Assembly: GCA_934747805.1 (NCBI GenBank)
Contig: CAKVHC010000011.1
Coordinates: 1-33,773 of the forward strand
Origin: an uncultured Clostridia bacterium
GTDB lineage: Bacteria > Bacillota > Clostridia > Christensenellales > UBA1242
Reading direction: 5' to 3'
Length of the DNA: 33,773 nt
Made by a program: the position numbers and the translations under genes
The notes under the pieces: generated by a model
What the model was told of the DNA's origin: nothing
Seen by the model: the letters and a program-made list of their open reading frames with translations, nothing else
Databases searched by the model: none
Shown here: positions 15,938 through 23,733 of the stretch, piece after piece
Numbering within the stretch: position 1 is the stretch's first letter
Layout of the letters: each line of letters opens with the position of its first letter

Positions 15938-17077
15938 ATGTCAAAAACTTTGTTGCTTTCGCCCGAAAAATCTGCCAGCCAATATGCAAATATGCCTCGA
16001 GGCATACTTACGATTGACGGCAATGCGAGAAGCCTTAATGGAAAACTAAGAACATATAATCTGACAATAAGTCCGAGCGAAACAGTGGTCGGAGTGTATT
16101 TTAATGGAAGCGTTTACAAAACCAGTATTAGACCAGTGGAAAGAGGCGCTTACTCATTCAATTTGACAGGCAATTATGCCGATTTGAGCGACATTTATTT
16201 TGCTTTTATATACAAAAATCAGGTGTTGCTTTGCGGTGGCACATATGGTGATTGCATCGCAGATATTAAAGAGCAGATTTTTGATGAAAAACCTGCAACA
16301 GTCAGTGCACAAGCTCAAACAGAAGAAAGTGAAGACTACGAAACGGCTGCTGAAGAAGACATTAATGACTTTTTTATGCAGGCAGACACCAAACGCCGAC
16401 TAGACGACATAGAAAATATCCACAATGACACGGAAAATGTGGATACAACTCCTGCATTTTCTCAGTCGATGCCTTATATGGATATGCCGCTAACGGACAA
16501 TGCGTTTGAAACGACAGGCGTTTATCCAATTCAAAATGAGGGCGAGCAGACTGATAGTGCTAGCGTGGACGAACCGCTGGCACAGGGCGTGAATTCTATG
16601 CCAAATGACACTGTCACAGTTCAAACGGAGAATGAACAACTAGCCAACGCAATGGACACAGACATAAACGAAAAGTCGGACGATGCTTCAGCCGTAAACC
16701 AAGCAGAAGCACAGCCTATCAATAGTCAAAGTTTTGCTGGCGACTTCTTCGCAAATATAAGCGACCAATTAGACGAACTGCTCAGCAGTTATCCGCTTGA
16801 CGAAGAACTGAATGCCATAGTGCCTGATGCAAAGTTTGTAAAGATAGCGGATAGCGAAACAGGTGAGAGTTATGTGTTGGGAGTCATTAATCAGAATGGT
16901 GCTCCACGTTATCTAGCCTATGGAATTCCGTCGACATATGATAGCGAGCCACCTGACTCAATGAAAGGCAAATGTCAGTGGTTGCCAACCGACTTAACCG
17001 ACCCGCTCAGTGACGGATACTACATTATCTATCAAGACACACAAACAGGTGACCTTATAAATATAGACATTGTGTAA
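15938..17077 (+). CDS. Two-domain hypothetical protein with an acidic linker
   Basis: 379 residues from the ATG at 15938, preceded by TAGGAG; a GTG at 15920 lies upstream of that site. The N-terminal domain (1-~115) is beta-rich (GILTIDGNARSLNGKLRTYN, VVGVYFNGSVYKT, YFAFIYKNQVLLCGGTYG) and resembles a domain I recall at the start of several clostridial hypothetical proteins. A ~135-residue acidic, Gln/Thr/Asn-rich linker follows. The C-terminal domain (~255-379) has LLSSYPLDEELNAIVPDAKF, YVLGVI, YLAYGIPS, CQWLPTDLTDPLSDGYY and IIYQDTQTGDLI. No signal or membrane segment. Divergent from the lipoprotein gene. A possible weak promoter is TTGACG at 15875 with TATTTA at 15899. Function unknown. 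Confidence 0.8.
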   Translation: MSKTLLLSPEKSASQYANMPRGILTIDGNARSLNGKLRTYNLTISPSETVVGVYFNGSVYKTSIRPVERGAYSFNLTGNYADLSDIYFAFIYKNQVLLCGGTYGDCIADIKEQIFDEKPATVSAQAQTEESEDYETAAEEDINDFFMQADTKRRLDDIENIHNDTENVDTTPAFSQSMPYMDMPLTDNAFETTGVYPIQNEGEQTDSASVDEPLAQGVNSMPNDTVTVQTENEQLANAMDTDINEKSDDASAVNQAEAQPINSQSFAGDFFANISDQLDELLSSYPLDEELNAIVPDAKFVKIADSETGESYVLGVINQNGAPRYLAYGIPSTYDSEPPDSMKGKCQWLPTDLTDPLSDGYYIIYQDTQTGDLINIDIV

Positions 17078-17121
17078 ACATGTGTTGAGCAAATTGAAAT
17101 ATATTTATGTATAAGTGATTT

Positions 17122-17155
17122 AAAAAAAAGTTTCGCCGTGAGCGAACTTTTTTTG
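17122..17155 (+). terminator. Terminator after the 15938 gene
   Basis: AAAGTTTCGC, loop, GCGAACTTTTTTT with one bulged T in the 5' arm, followed by T-tract. It separates the 15938 gene from the small gene at 17206. Confidence 0.87.
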
Positions 17156-17205
17156 TATAAAACTTCAATGCTTGCACACAATAAAATCGGTTAAAAGGAG
17201 AGATT

Positions 17206-17352
17206 ATGAAATATAGACCAGGCGAAACTTGTCCAATGAATTGCAACTGTGCAATGTACGACAAGAGCGGCAAAAAAATCAATGAAGTAAAGATGAAAAA
17301 GGGAGATAGTTTTCCACCAACTCCAAAAGACGGTGGCTATTACGAAATTTAG
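17206..17352 (+). CDS. YjzC-like small protein (48 residues)
   Basis: ATG at 17206 with ribosome site AAAGGAGAG; stop TAG at 17350-17352. The product begins MKYRPGETCPMNCNCAMYD and later has MKKGDSFPPTPKDGG. The RPGE-x-CP start and the GD-x-FPPTP end with a terminal aromatic match the pattern of YjzC-like small proteins, whose function is unknown. Three cysteines near the N-terminus (CPMNCNC) could bind a metal or form a disulfide. It stands alone between two terminators, so it must have its own promoter, though I could not assign a convincing one. Confidence 0.77.
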   Translation: MKYRPGETCPMNCNCAMYDKSGKKINEVKMKKGDSFPPTPKDGGYYEI

Positions 17353-17420
17353 TTCGGTTGAACAAAAGCTTGAATATTTAGTTTGTAAGCATTGTAAAAC
17401 GAATTAGATGAGCTAAGTCA

Positions 17421-17457
17421 AAAAAGTACTGCGACAACTATCGCAGTATTTTTTGTA
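17421..17457. terminator. Bidirectional terminator between the 17206 and 17458 genes
   Basis: TACTGCGA, loop CAACTA, TCGCAGTA with T-runs on the plus side and A-runs before it that become T-runs on the minus strand. It serves the convergent small gene and the acidic zinc-ribbon gene. Confidence 0.92.
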
Positions 17458-18123
17458 TTACATTTCACTCTTCTTTTTACGGCCACGTTTTTTAGGTGGT
17501 TCGCTAGACTTAGCACTAGCTTTAGCAGGAGTTTTTGCTACTTTTTTGATGGTTTTTTTAGGCTTGACAGGTTCAAAATCTTCGTCATCCTCGTCGTCAT
17601 CATCTTCATCGCTGTCATCGTCTTCTTCGTCATCCTCGTCGTCAAAGTCGCCCATATCATCCTCGTCATCAAGGTCGATGTCAATGTCTAGGTCGTCGTC
17701 ATCCTCGTCAAGGCTTAAATCATCAAGGTCTTTTTCAAGGTCTTCGCCGAATTCAAAGTCGTCATCAGACGAAACATTATTCTCGTCGTCTACTACGTCG
17801 CCATATCCGTCGTATTCGTCGTCGTCACTGTCTTCTTCGTCATCGGAAACATATTTGTGCCAGTTTTCAGTGTCTTCTTCGTCTTCACCTTCGTCCATAA
17901 ACTTGATTCCACGCTCAGCCTTGCAACTAGCACAAATCTCTTCGTCCCCTTGTACGAAGTTGGTTTTGCAGATAGGGCAGAGCTCCAAATCGGTAATGTC
18001 GTCTTCGTCAGGTGCGATCAAACCAAGCTCACGCTTGCAGACATTACAATATTTTTCCGTCTTTGGGATGTAATTCAAGTCACATCTAGGACATTTCACA
18101 TACTGTACAGGTTTTTTAGCCAT
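17458..18123 (-). CDS. Double zinc-ribbon protein with a long acidic tract and basic tail
   Basis: 221 residues. Two CxxC...CxxC modules at the N-terminus: CPRC...CNVC (11-29) and CPIC...CASC (49-67). About 110 residues, mostly Asp and Glu, follow (roughly 75-183). A Lys/Pro/Ala-rich basic end finishes with PPKKRGRKKKSEM, which contains an AT-hook-like RGR core. No signal peptide or membrane segment, so cytosolic. The layout would suit a nucleic-acid or RNA-polymerase-associated protein, but this is inference; I do not recognise a named family. Ribosome site AAGGAG, own promoter. Lies downstream of spo0A on the same strand with an 81-bp gap. Confidence 0.85.
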   Translation of the reverse strand: MAKKPVQYVKCPRCDLNYIPKTEKYCNVCKRELGLIAPDEDDITDLELCPICKTNFVQGDEEICASCKAERGIKFMDEGEDEEDTENWHKYVSDDEEDSDDDEYDGYGDVVDDENNVSSDDDFEFGEDLEKDLDDLSLDEDDDDLDIDIDLDDEDDMGDFDDEDDEEDDDSDEDDDDEDDEDFEPVKPKKTIKKVAKTPAKASAKSSEPPKKRGRKKKSEM

Positions 18124-18147
18124 AGGTACTCCTTCATTTTCGAGTAC

Positions 18148-18176
18148 ATTATATTTTTTTTAAATGTATTTGTCTA
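18148..18176 (-). promoter_or_regulatory. Promoter of the acidic zinc-ribbon gene
   Basis: Reverse strand: TAGACA (18176-18171), a 17-bp spacer, TATAAT (18153-18148). It lies between the spo0A stop and the gene, so the gene can be expressed apart from spo0A. Confidence 0.78.
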
Positions 18177-18204
18177 GCATTTATACTATCTTTTTTATAT
18201 AAAT

Positions 18205-18969
18205 TTATGCACCTTCAATCAACATTTTGTCAGCAACTAAAGCGATAAATTCGCCATTCGTTGGCTTTTCTGTGCTACTGTACACTTTGATGCCAAACAA
18301 ATTGTTAATATTTTCAATCTTTCCACGATTCCAAGCCACTTCAATGGCGTGACGAATGGCACGCTCAACTTTGCTTGAACTGGTGTTGTACTTGTCCGCA
18401 ATAGACGGATAGAGTTTCTTGGTGATGTTGTTAATCATATCTGGTGATTTTATCGCCAGTTTAATGGCTTCACGCAAAAATTGATAGCCTTTGATATGTG
18501 CAGGAATGCCAACTGTAATAAATATGTTGCTGAGTTTTTCTTCCAAAACATTGGTTTTCTTGTTAGGTGCAAGGTCGTCTTGCGCATACATAACGTTTTC
18601 ATTATGGCTTGTCGCAATCATTTCGTTTACACGTTCGTTGAGAAGTTTCAAATCGAATGGTTTAATGCAATAATATTTTGCACCCAAACTGAGTGCTTTG
18701 TTAATAAATCCATCGAGTGCTAGTGCAGAATGCACGATAATAAGTGGGTTAAGGTTTTCTTCACGCAATTTTTCCAACACTACAAAGCCGTCATAGTTAG
18801 ACAAGACAATGTCCATGATAACCACGTCAGGTTTTTTCTCTTTTACAATGTTGAATAGTTCATCTCCTTGACTCGTACTTGAAACAATGTCAAAATCTTT
18901 TGCAAATTGTTGCATCATATTATTAAGGGTTGATGCGTTCTCTTCAGCAATAACTAATGTCGGCTTCAT
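18205..18969 (-). CDS. spo0A: Sporulation master regulator Spo0A
   Basis: Response regulator that commits the cell to sporulation when phosphorylated. 254 residues from the ATG at 18969, with GGAGGAG 9 nt upstream; the longer TTG start at 18987 would place that ribosome site inside the gene. Receiver: phosphoacceptor D53 (VIMDIVL), K103 (IKPFD), S81 at the usual Thr/Ser switch. The acidic pocket is E9-E10 where Bacillus has two Asp, and the Pro after the phosphorylation site is Ser. The DNA-binding domain is strongly conserved: GIPAHIKGYQFLREAI, LYPSIADKYNTSSSKVERA, IRHAIEVAWNRGKIENI and KPTNGEFIALVADKM. spoIVB, its usual upstream neighbour, is not here; a sipL-like gene is divergent instead. 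Confidence 0.97.
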   Translation of the reverse strand: MKPTLVIAEENASTLNNMMQQFAKDFDIVSSTSQGDELFNIVKEKKPDVVIMDIVLSNYDGFVVLEKLREENLNPLIIVHSALALDGFINKALSLGAKYYCIKPFDLKLLNERVNEMIATSHNENVMYAQDDLAPNKKTNVLEEKLSNIFITVGIPAHIKGYQFLREAIKLAIKSPDMINNITKKLYPSIADKYNTSSSKVERAIRHAIEVAWNRGKIENINNLFGIKVYSSTEKPTNGEFIALVADKMLIEGA

Positions 18970-18987
18970 TTTTCTCTTCTCCTCCAA

Positions 18988-18994
18988 TGTCGAA
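18988..18994 (+). promoter_or_regulatory. Candidate Spo0A box in front of spo0A
   Basis: TGTCGAA, an exact match to the known Spo0A-box core, immediately upstream of the spo0A ribosome site and 19 bases before its ATG. The location would suit autoregulation, as known for spo0A in Bacillus. A second weaker match, AGTCGAA, lies at about 19091. A 7-mer can occur by chance. Confidence 0.45.
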
Positions 18995-19226
18995 CACTTC
19001 TAAATTAACACAAACTGTAATTCGAACCAAAAAGAAAAACCTAGATTTTTGGTAAAAACTGGCAAAAAACATCTAAAATTCAAAATCAAAGTCGAAATCG
19101 GTATGCCATTGTTGAAAATAAGTTAAAAAAATAATTTTTTTATACAATTTTGTTGCTAATTAAATAGGGTTTTATCGTTCTATTTCGATTTTTAATGAAT
19201 ATATTATACTAAAAGTTGGAGGACTT

Positions 19227-20735
19227 ATGGAAGAAAATAAAACCGAATGTTTGGTTGTGAGTGCTATGCAAGACTTGGGTCGAGTGGAGTTTGACACAAG
19301 TTTTGGTTTGCAAGTGGAAGACGGTGTAACGATTGACCGTGTTGTTTGCGCCACGTCTTATCTCACTGACACAAAAATCGAAACATTGGATAAAAAGGCG
19401 GTGTATTCGGGCAAGATAACCACCAAAATCGTGTTTATAGATAGCGAGGGATTGTACATAACGGCGGTGGGCAATTCGCTGTTTAACCACAGCTTCACCA
19501 ATCCACAGATGCTGGACAATGGCAGACTCGTGGCACGTGACGAATGCACCAACACGGAAGTGAGCATGGAAAATGGTCAATTCAATGTAAAAGTAAGCAT
19601 TGGAGCGTCCATCGTGGAATATGCAAAGCAGAATCACTGTGTGGTGTCACAGACGGCGGATGATATTCATTGCAAAAAGCAAGATGTCACTCTTATGCAC
19701 ACAGAACAAGACATCGACGGTAATTTCAATGCAGAATGTGAAATAGACGTCAAGGGGACGATCACAAAGATTTTGTCTAGCGAACTCAGTTTTGTACAGA
19801 CAGATGTATGTGCATTGGAAAATGCGGTCAGCATCACTGGCAAACTGAATGCTCAGGTTATCTATACAATGGATACTGAGAACGGCTCAAAGGTTTGCTG
19901 CGTGGCAGACAGTTGCACCATTAAGGGCGAAATTGAAGCTAATAATATAGATATGGAAAGCGTTTTGGACGTTTATTCTTGCGTGGATGCAAGCAAAACA
20001 GTTATCAACACAACACTTAACGAAACCAACACCGTTCTAAATATTGAAACCAACATTGTAGTTAACGGCGTGGCCTACAAATTGGTGACAATGCCTACTG
20101 TTGTTGACGCCTACAGCACAAAGACTAATTTGCGTACAAAAGTTGAAGAGAAACAACTTTTGTATATGAAACGTATGGACTGCTTTGATGAAACTCTTAT
20201 GGGTGAAGTGAAGATCGAAGGCAGTGCACCGGACGAAATTTTGGCAGTGAACAACAATAATGTGGTTATCACCAAAACGAATTGCATTCGTGGCAAGCTT
20301 GTAATTGAAGGTCTAGTCGAGGGTCATGTGCTTTATCGTGCTGAGGATGGATCAGTTCAAAATGTGGGCTATGCTGAACCATTCCAGTTTGAACAAGACT
20401 GCGACGACGTGGCATGTGCCAGTGCACAAGTTCACGCTGTCGTGAACAGTGTCCGTGCCAAAATTCGCCGCAGCGACCTTATCAGCGTGGAAATCGGACT
20501 CTCAGTTTGTGGCACCATATATTATTATGAATCTAGATATTTGATGACCGAAATCGAAAAGGGTGACGACCTCAACTTTGGCAAGGCCACATATCAAATC
20601 TATTTTGCCAATGCCAACGAAGATATGTGGGACGTTTGCAAACGACTCAAAGTGGACGCCGATGACCTTATGAGATTAAACCCAACCTTAAATGGCAATT
20701 TCAAGGGTGGTGAAAGGATATTTGTTCAAAGATAA
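19227..20735 (+). CDS. sipL: SipL-like spore coat morphogenesis protein (SPOCS/DUF3794 plus LysM-like)
   Basis: 502 residues, close to the SipL of Clostridioides difficile. Sipl-type proteins act in the mother cell with SpoIVA to attach the coat. SPOCS/DUF3794 repeats are visible in the N-terminal and middle parts (YSGKITTKIVFIDSEGLY; ITGKLNAQVIYTMDTENG) and again at 340-460 (IRGKLVIEGLVEGHVLYRAE; VRAKIRRSDLISVEIGLSV). A degenerate LysM-type module closes the protein: IYFANANEDMWDVCKRL, DADDLMRLNPTLNGNFKGG, ERIFVQR. No signal peptide, as expected. Ribosome site GGAGG. A weak sigma-E-like promoter may lie at 19177-19206 (GTTCTATT, 14 bp, ATATATTA). Divergent from spo0A. SpoVID-type alternatives are less likely in Clostridia. 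Confidence 0.83.
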   Translation: MEENKTECLVVSAMQDLGRVEFDTSFGLQVEDGVTIDRVVCATSYLTDTKIETLDKKAVYSGKITTKIVFIDSEGLYITAVGNSLFNHSFTNPQMLDNGRLVARDECTNTEVSMENGQFNVKVSIGASIVEYAKQNHCVVSQTADDIHCKKQDVTLMHTEQDIDGNFNAECEIDVKGTITKILSSELSFVQTDVCALENAVSITGKLNAQVIYTMDTENGSKVCCVADSCTIKGEIEANNIDMESVLDVYSCVDASKTVINTTLNETNTVLNIETNIVVNGVAYKLVTMPTVVDAYSTKTNLRTKVEEKQLLYMKRMDCFDETLMGEVKIEGSAPDEILAVNNNNVVITKTNCIRGKLVIEGLVEGHVLYRAEDGSVQNVGYAEPFQFEQDCDDVACASAQVHAVVNSVRAKIRRSDLISVEIGLSVCGTIYYYESRYLMTEIEKGDDLNFGKATYQIYFANANEDMWDVCKRLKVDADDLMRLNPTLNGNFKGGERIFVQR

Positions 20736-20748
20736 CTCAAAACACGAC

Positions 20749-20780
20749 AAAAAAACGCAGTATTAGCCTGCGTTTTTTTT
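20749..20780 (+). terminator. Terminator after the sipL-like gene
   Basis: AAAAACGCAG, loop TATTAGC, CTGCGTTTTTTTT. It isolates the sipL-like gene from spoIIR, leaving only 32 bp for the spoIIR promoter unless that promoter overlaps the hairpin. Confidence 0.93.
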
Positions 20781-20812
20781 GTTGGCTGTCAACACTTGTG
20801 TTAGGAGTTTTT

Positions 20813-21349
20813 ATGAAAATATTTAAGATAGTCACTTTTTCAGTTCTAGCAGGCATCGCTTTACTCGCATTTCTGCCGTCGAATGCGTCGAGCAAGGCGG
20901 ACAACGAGTATTTGCGAATACATATTAGAGCCAACAGCAATCTTGATGCCGACCAAAACGTGAAATATGCTGTCAAAGACGGAGTGGTAGAATTCCTCAC
21001 GCCATATTTAGTCGACGCAACTAGCAAGGAAAAGGCTATCGAAATAGTAGCCAGTCTAACATGTGAAATAGAAAATGTTTGCAATCAGGTGCTGAGAGAG
21101 TACGGCTATGATTACAAGGCAAGAGTCAGCATAAAAAATGAAGAATTTCCAACACGTGCATACGACGAATTCGTGCTGGATGCGGGGTTTTATGATGCAT
21201 TAATCATTGAACTAGGCACAGGCGAAGGCAACAATTGGTGGTGCGTTGTTTATCCGCCTTTGTGCTTTGTGAATAAATTTGACAATTCGATTCAAAATAT
21301 AAAGTATAAATCTAAATTGTTAGAGATAATCGACAAATTTTTTGGATAG
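20813..21349 (+). CDS. spoIIR: Forespore signalling protein SpoIIR
   Basis: Secreted from the forespore to activate the SpoIIGA protease, which matures sigma-E in the mother cell. 178 residues from the ATG at 20813 (ribosome site TTAGGAG; an in-frame GTG at 20798 lies before it). Hydrophobic N-terminal segment (residues 5-20). Family hallmarks: LRIHIRANSNLDADQNVKYA, then the Phe-Pro-Thr element NEEFPTRAYDEF, LDAGFYDALIIELGTGEG and NNWWCVVYPPLCFV. No recognisable sigma-F promoter in the short gap after the preceding terminator. sleB follows after 8 bp, so it heads a spoIIR-sleB-ypeB unit. Confidence 0.95.
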   Translation: MKIFKIVTFSVLAGIALLAFLPSNASSKADNEYLRIHIRANSNLDADQNVKYAVKDGVVEFLTPYLVDATSKEKAIEIVASLTCEIENVCNQVLREYGYDYKARVSIKNEEFPTRAYDEFVLDAGFYDALIIELGTGEGNNWWCVVYPPLCFVNKFDNSIQNIKYKSKLLEIIDKFFG

Positions 21350-21357
21350 GAGAATTT

Positions 21358-22242
21358 ATGAAGCGAGTTTTTATCAGCATAATGGTATCCTTGTTGTTCG
21401 TATTTGGGCTGACAGTGGCAGTTGGCAATATACTGATGCCGAATGTCATCGTAGCACAAGCGTATTCATATGACACCAAAACCATTCAGCAAAAGTTAAA
21501 AAATTGGGGATATTATAATGGCTCGGTTGACGGAGTCTATGGAGCGAAAACTCGTGAAGCGGTCAAGGCGTTCCAACGTAAGAATGGCTTGACGGCGGAC
21601 GGAGTTGTTGGCCCAGCCACTGCCAAAGCTATGGGTATTGGCACATCTACATCATCTTCCACAACCACCACCACAAAGGGTGATGTGGTAAGTGTTAAGA
21701 CTTATCAGCAGAAATTGAAGAGTTGGGGATATTACACTGGCGCTGTGGACGGCGTGAAAGGAGCTAAGACAGTAGCGGCGGTCAAGGCGTTCCAACGTAA
21801 AAATGGCCTTACTGCTGACGGTGTTGTGGGCAATGCTACTGCCAAAGCGATGGGAATATCTGTGAGTGCTGGCACAAGCAGTAACTACACCAATAACGAT
21901 ACATATCTACTTGCCAAAGCAGTCTATAGTGAAGCACGTGGCGAACCATATGTAGGACAGGTCGCTATAGCGGCTGTAATTCTGAATCGTGTCAAGAGCA
22001 GTGCTTTTCCAAACACTGTTGCGGGCGTAATCTATCAGCCATGGGCATTCACAGCTGTTCACGACGGACAGTTTGAATTAGAGCCTAACGCCACTGCATA
22101 TCAGGCAGCACGAGATGCACTCAATGGTTGGGACCCAACTTATGGCAGTATATATTATTACAATCCACAAACTGCGACAAATACATGGATTCGCAGCCGT
22201 AAGGTGACCACGACCATTGGCAAGCACGTGTTTGCTGTGTAG
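21358..22242 (+). CDS. sleB: Spore cortex-lytic enzyme SleB
   Basis: Lytic transglycosylase that opens the cortex peptidoglycan during germination. 294 residues. Signal peptide ending near VAQA-YS (~35); two peptidoglycan-binding type 1 modules (about 42-92 and 115-167); a Thr/Ser linker between them; and the SleB/Hydrolase_2 domain (~180-294) with the catalytic Glu in YSEARGEPYVGQVAIAAV, then PNTVAGVIYQPWAFTAVHDG. SleB usually has one binding module; here the two are near-copies (AVKAFQRKNGLTADGVVG in both), pointing to a recent internal duplication. Ribosome site GATAGGAG, 8 bp after spoIIR. Followed 8 bp later by its partner ypeB. Confidence 0.95.
   Translation: MKRVFISIMVSLLFVFGLTVAVGNILMPNVIVAQAYSYDTKTIQQKLKNWGYYNGSVDGVYGAKTREAVKAFQRKNGLTADGVVGPATAKAMGIGTSTSSSTTTTTKGDVVSVKTYQQKLKSWGYYTGAVDGVKGAKTVAAVKAFQRKNGLTADGVVGNATAKAMGISVSAGTSSNYTNNDTYLLAKAVYSEARGEPYVGQVAIAAVILNRVKSSAFPNTVAGVIYQPWAFTAVHDGQFELEPNATAYQAARDALNGWDPTYGSIYYYNPQTATNTWIRSRKVTTTIGKHVFAV
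21481..21861 (+). repeat. Tandem duplication of the peptidoglycan-binding module in sleB
   Basis: Two units of about 160 bp (21481-21639 and 21700-21861) separated by a Ser/Thr linker. Both contain the string GCGGTCAAGGCGTTCCAACG (around 21559 and 21778) and most of the flanking sequence. Differences are mostly synonymous or conservative, so the duplicates are under selection or recent. Confidence 0.9.
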
Positions 22243-22250
22243 GAGGAATT

Positions 22251-23624
22251 ATGGAAAAGAAAAAGAATAAAAAGACAACCAATCAAAACAAAATTCCTGC
22301 CAATGTAAAGAGCTTTTTGTACATAGGCTGTGTGGTTGTGGCAATACTTTTGTTGGCGTTCGGAATTAGTTTGTATCAAAATTCACTGCGAATCAACAAT
22401 TATCAGAACGTGCTCGAAGGTGTTTACAGATCAAGTTATTTCAATATGGTGGACAAAGTGAATAGTGTTTCAATCGACACGGATAAGCTCACCAACGAAA
22501 ACGACAAAGATATGCAAATGCAGACTTTGCGTTCAATCAGCAAAGACTGTGACTCAATTGTAGCATCACTTTCGCTGCTGTCAATCAATAGTGCAAACGT
22601 GATTGACCTAACCAAATTTTTCAACCAACTGGGTGGTCTGGCGGACGCATATTGTGACAAGCTCTACAACGGCGAGAGCTTGTCTGAAAGTGACATCAAG
22701 CAAATTGTCAAGGTTAACGATAGCCTGCAAAAACTTAAGAACAAAATCAATCCACATAATGAGGGGTTGATTATGGGCGAGTATGATTTCAGTTCAAATA
22801 GCATAATGAAAGACGGCAAAAGCCCATTTGCCAATTCATTAGGCGATTTGACAGCAGACGAGATTGAATATCCGGCAATGATATTCGATGGGCCATTCTC
22901 TGCTGCACTTGAAACGAAAGAAGTAAAAGGTCTTAGCGGTGAGCAAATAGACAAACCCACTGCACAAAAAATTATGCAAGACAAGGTGTTCAAAGGTAAA
23001 AAAGTAACAATCAAATCAACCAGCGAAACCAATGCGGATTTGGATAGTTGGGACTTTAACGTGATTGTGGATGATCAAAAGTATTTCGCACAAATCAGCA
23101 AACAAGGTGGAATGCTACTCACACTTAGTGGCGAAGCTGTTTCGAGCGAATCGATGATTGATGAAAACGAAGCAAAACAAATGGCTGAAAAGTTCGCTAC
23201 GGATTTAGGATTTGAGAACATGAAAACAGTGTGGGTTGACACATATCAAAACACAAGTTACATCAATCTTGCACCTATTGTGGACGACTGCATTTTGTAT
23301 CCAGATTTAGTCAAAGCAAAAGTAGACTTGACAAGCAAATGTGTAATCGGTTGGGATGCTCAAAATTATGCCTTTAATCATACTACTCGTTCAACAACTC
23401 CAGCTCTAGATGAAGCTGAAGTGTTGGCAAACTTGGAGGGCGAAAATGTAATGTCCTCCAGCCTTGCCATCATTCCAATGGATGACGGAATTGAAATGCT
23501 CGCTTATGAATTTGTCAGCATCCGTGATGACGGCACTTATTATATTTACTATTCTGCTGACAACGGTGCAATGATAAAAATAATGAAAGAGATAACTACT
23601 GACAAAGTTCATAAACTAATTTAG
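22251..23624 (+). CDS. ypeB: Germination protein YpeB
   Basis: Partner that stabilises and localises SleB in the spore. 457 residues, full length. N-terminal Lys-rich stretch, single membrane helix (about 20-41), then an N-terminal helical domain and PepSY-like C-terminal repeats. Family signatures: EYPAMIFDGPFS, MKTVWVDTYQNTSYINLAP, DDCILYPDLVKAKVDL, VIGWDAQNYAFNHT. Strong ribosome site TAGGAGGAATT, 8 bp after sleB. Closes the spoIIR-sleB-ypeB operon, followed by AT-rich sequence and a terminator at 23698. Confidence 0.95.
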   Translation: MEKKKNKKTTNQNKIPANVKSFLYIGCVVVAILLLAFGISLYQNSLRINNYQNVLEGVYRSSYFNMVDKVNSVSIDTDKLTNENDKDMQMQTLRSISKDCDSIVASLSLLSINSANVIDLTKFFNQLGGLADAYCDKLYNGESLSESDIKQIVKVNDSLQKLKNKINPHNEGLIMGEYDFSSNSIMKDGKSPFANSLGDLTADEIEYPAMIFDGPFSAALETKEVKGLSGEQIDKPTAQKIMQDKVFKGKKVTIKSTSETNADLDSWDFNVIVDDQKYFAQISKQGGMLLTLSGEAVSSESMIDENEAKQMAEKFATDLGFENMKTVWVDTYQNTSYINLAPIVDDCILYPDLVKAKVDLTSKCVIGWDAQNYAFNHTTRSTTPALDEAEVLANLEGENVMSSSLAIIPMDDGIEMLAYEFVSIRDDGTYYIYYSADNGAMIKIMKEITTDKVHKLI

Positions 23625-23697
23625 TAATAATAAATTGCAAAATATTTAATAACATTTATTTAATCAAATTAATTTAAAAAATATTAAAAAAAATATA

Positions 23698-23733
23698 AAC
23701 ACGTATTTTTAATCACAAAAATGCGTGTTTTTT
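23698..23733 (+). terminator. Terminator of the spoIIR-sleB-ypeB operon
   Basis: AACACGTATTTTT, loop AATCAC, AAAAATGCGTGTT (13 pairs, one G-U) followed by TTTT. It is 74 bp after the ypeB stop. Confidence 0.9.

Noticed and set aside
15799..16017. 72-residue plus-strand frame before the 15938 gene
   Set aside because: TTG start, AT-driven Lys/Ile/Asn composition, and it overlaps the start and ribosome site of the real gene.
17453..18073. 206-residue serine-rich reading frame on the plus strand
   Set aside because: It is the exact antisense of the Asp/Glu codons of the acidic zinc-ribbon gene, which turn into TCG/TCC/TCA serine codons on the other strand. No ribosome site or family match.
19019..19042. 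Possible sigma-H promoter of spo0A (AGGTTTT ... GAATT, reverse strand)
   Set aside because: The spacer between the elements is 12 bases, shorter than I expect for sigma-H, and the -35 differs from AGGA at one base. Not strong enough to list.
19120..19142. A-run/T-run inverted repeat between spo0A and the sipL-like gene
   Set aside because: Only A-T pairs, so weak as RNA; it is not a credible terminator and is expected in AT-rich intergenic DNA.
20781..20812. Sigma-F or sigma-G promoter of spoIIR
   Set aside because: Expected from biology, but no convincing pair of elements is visible in the 32-bp gap after the terminator.
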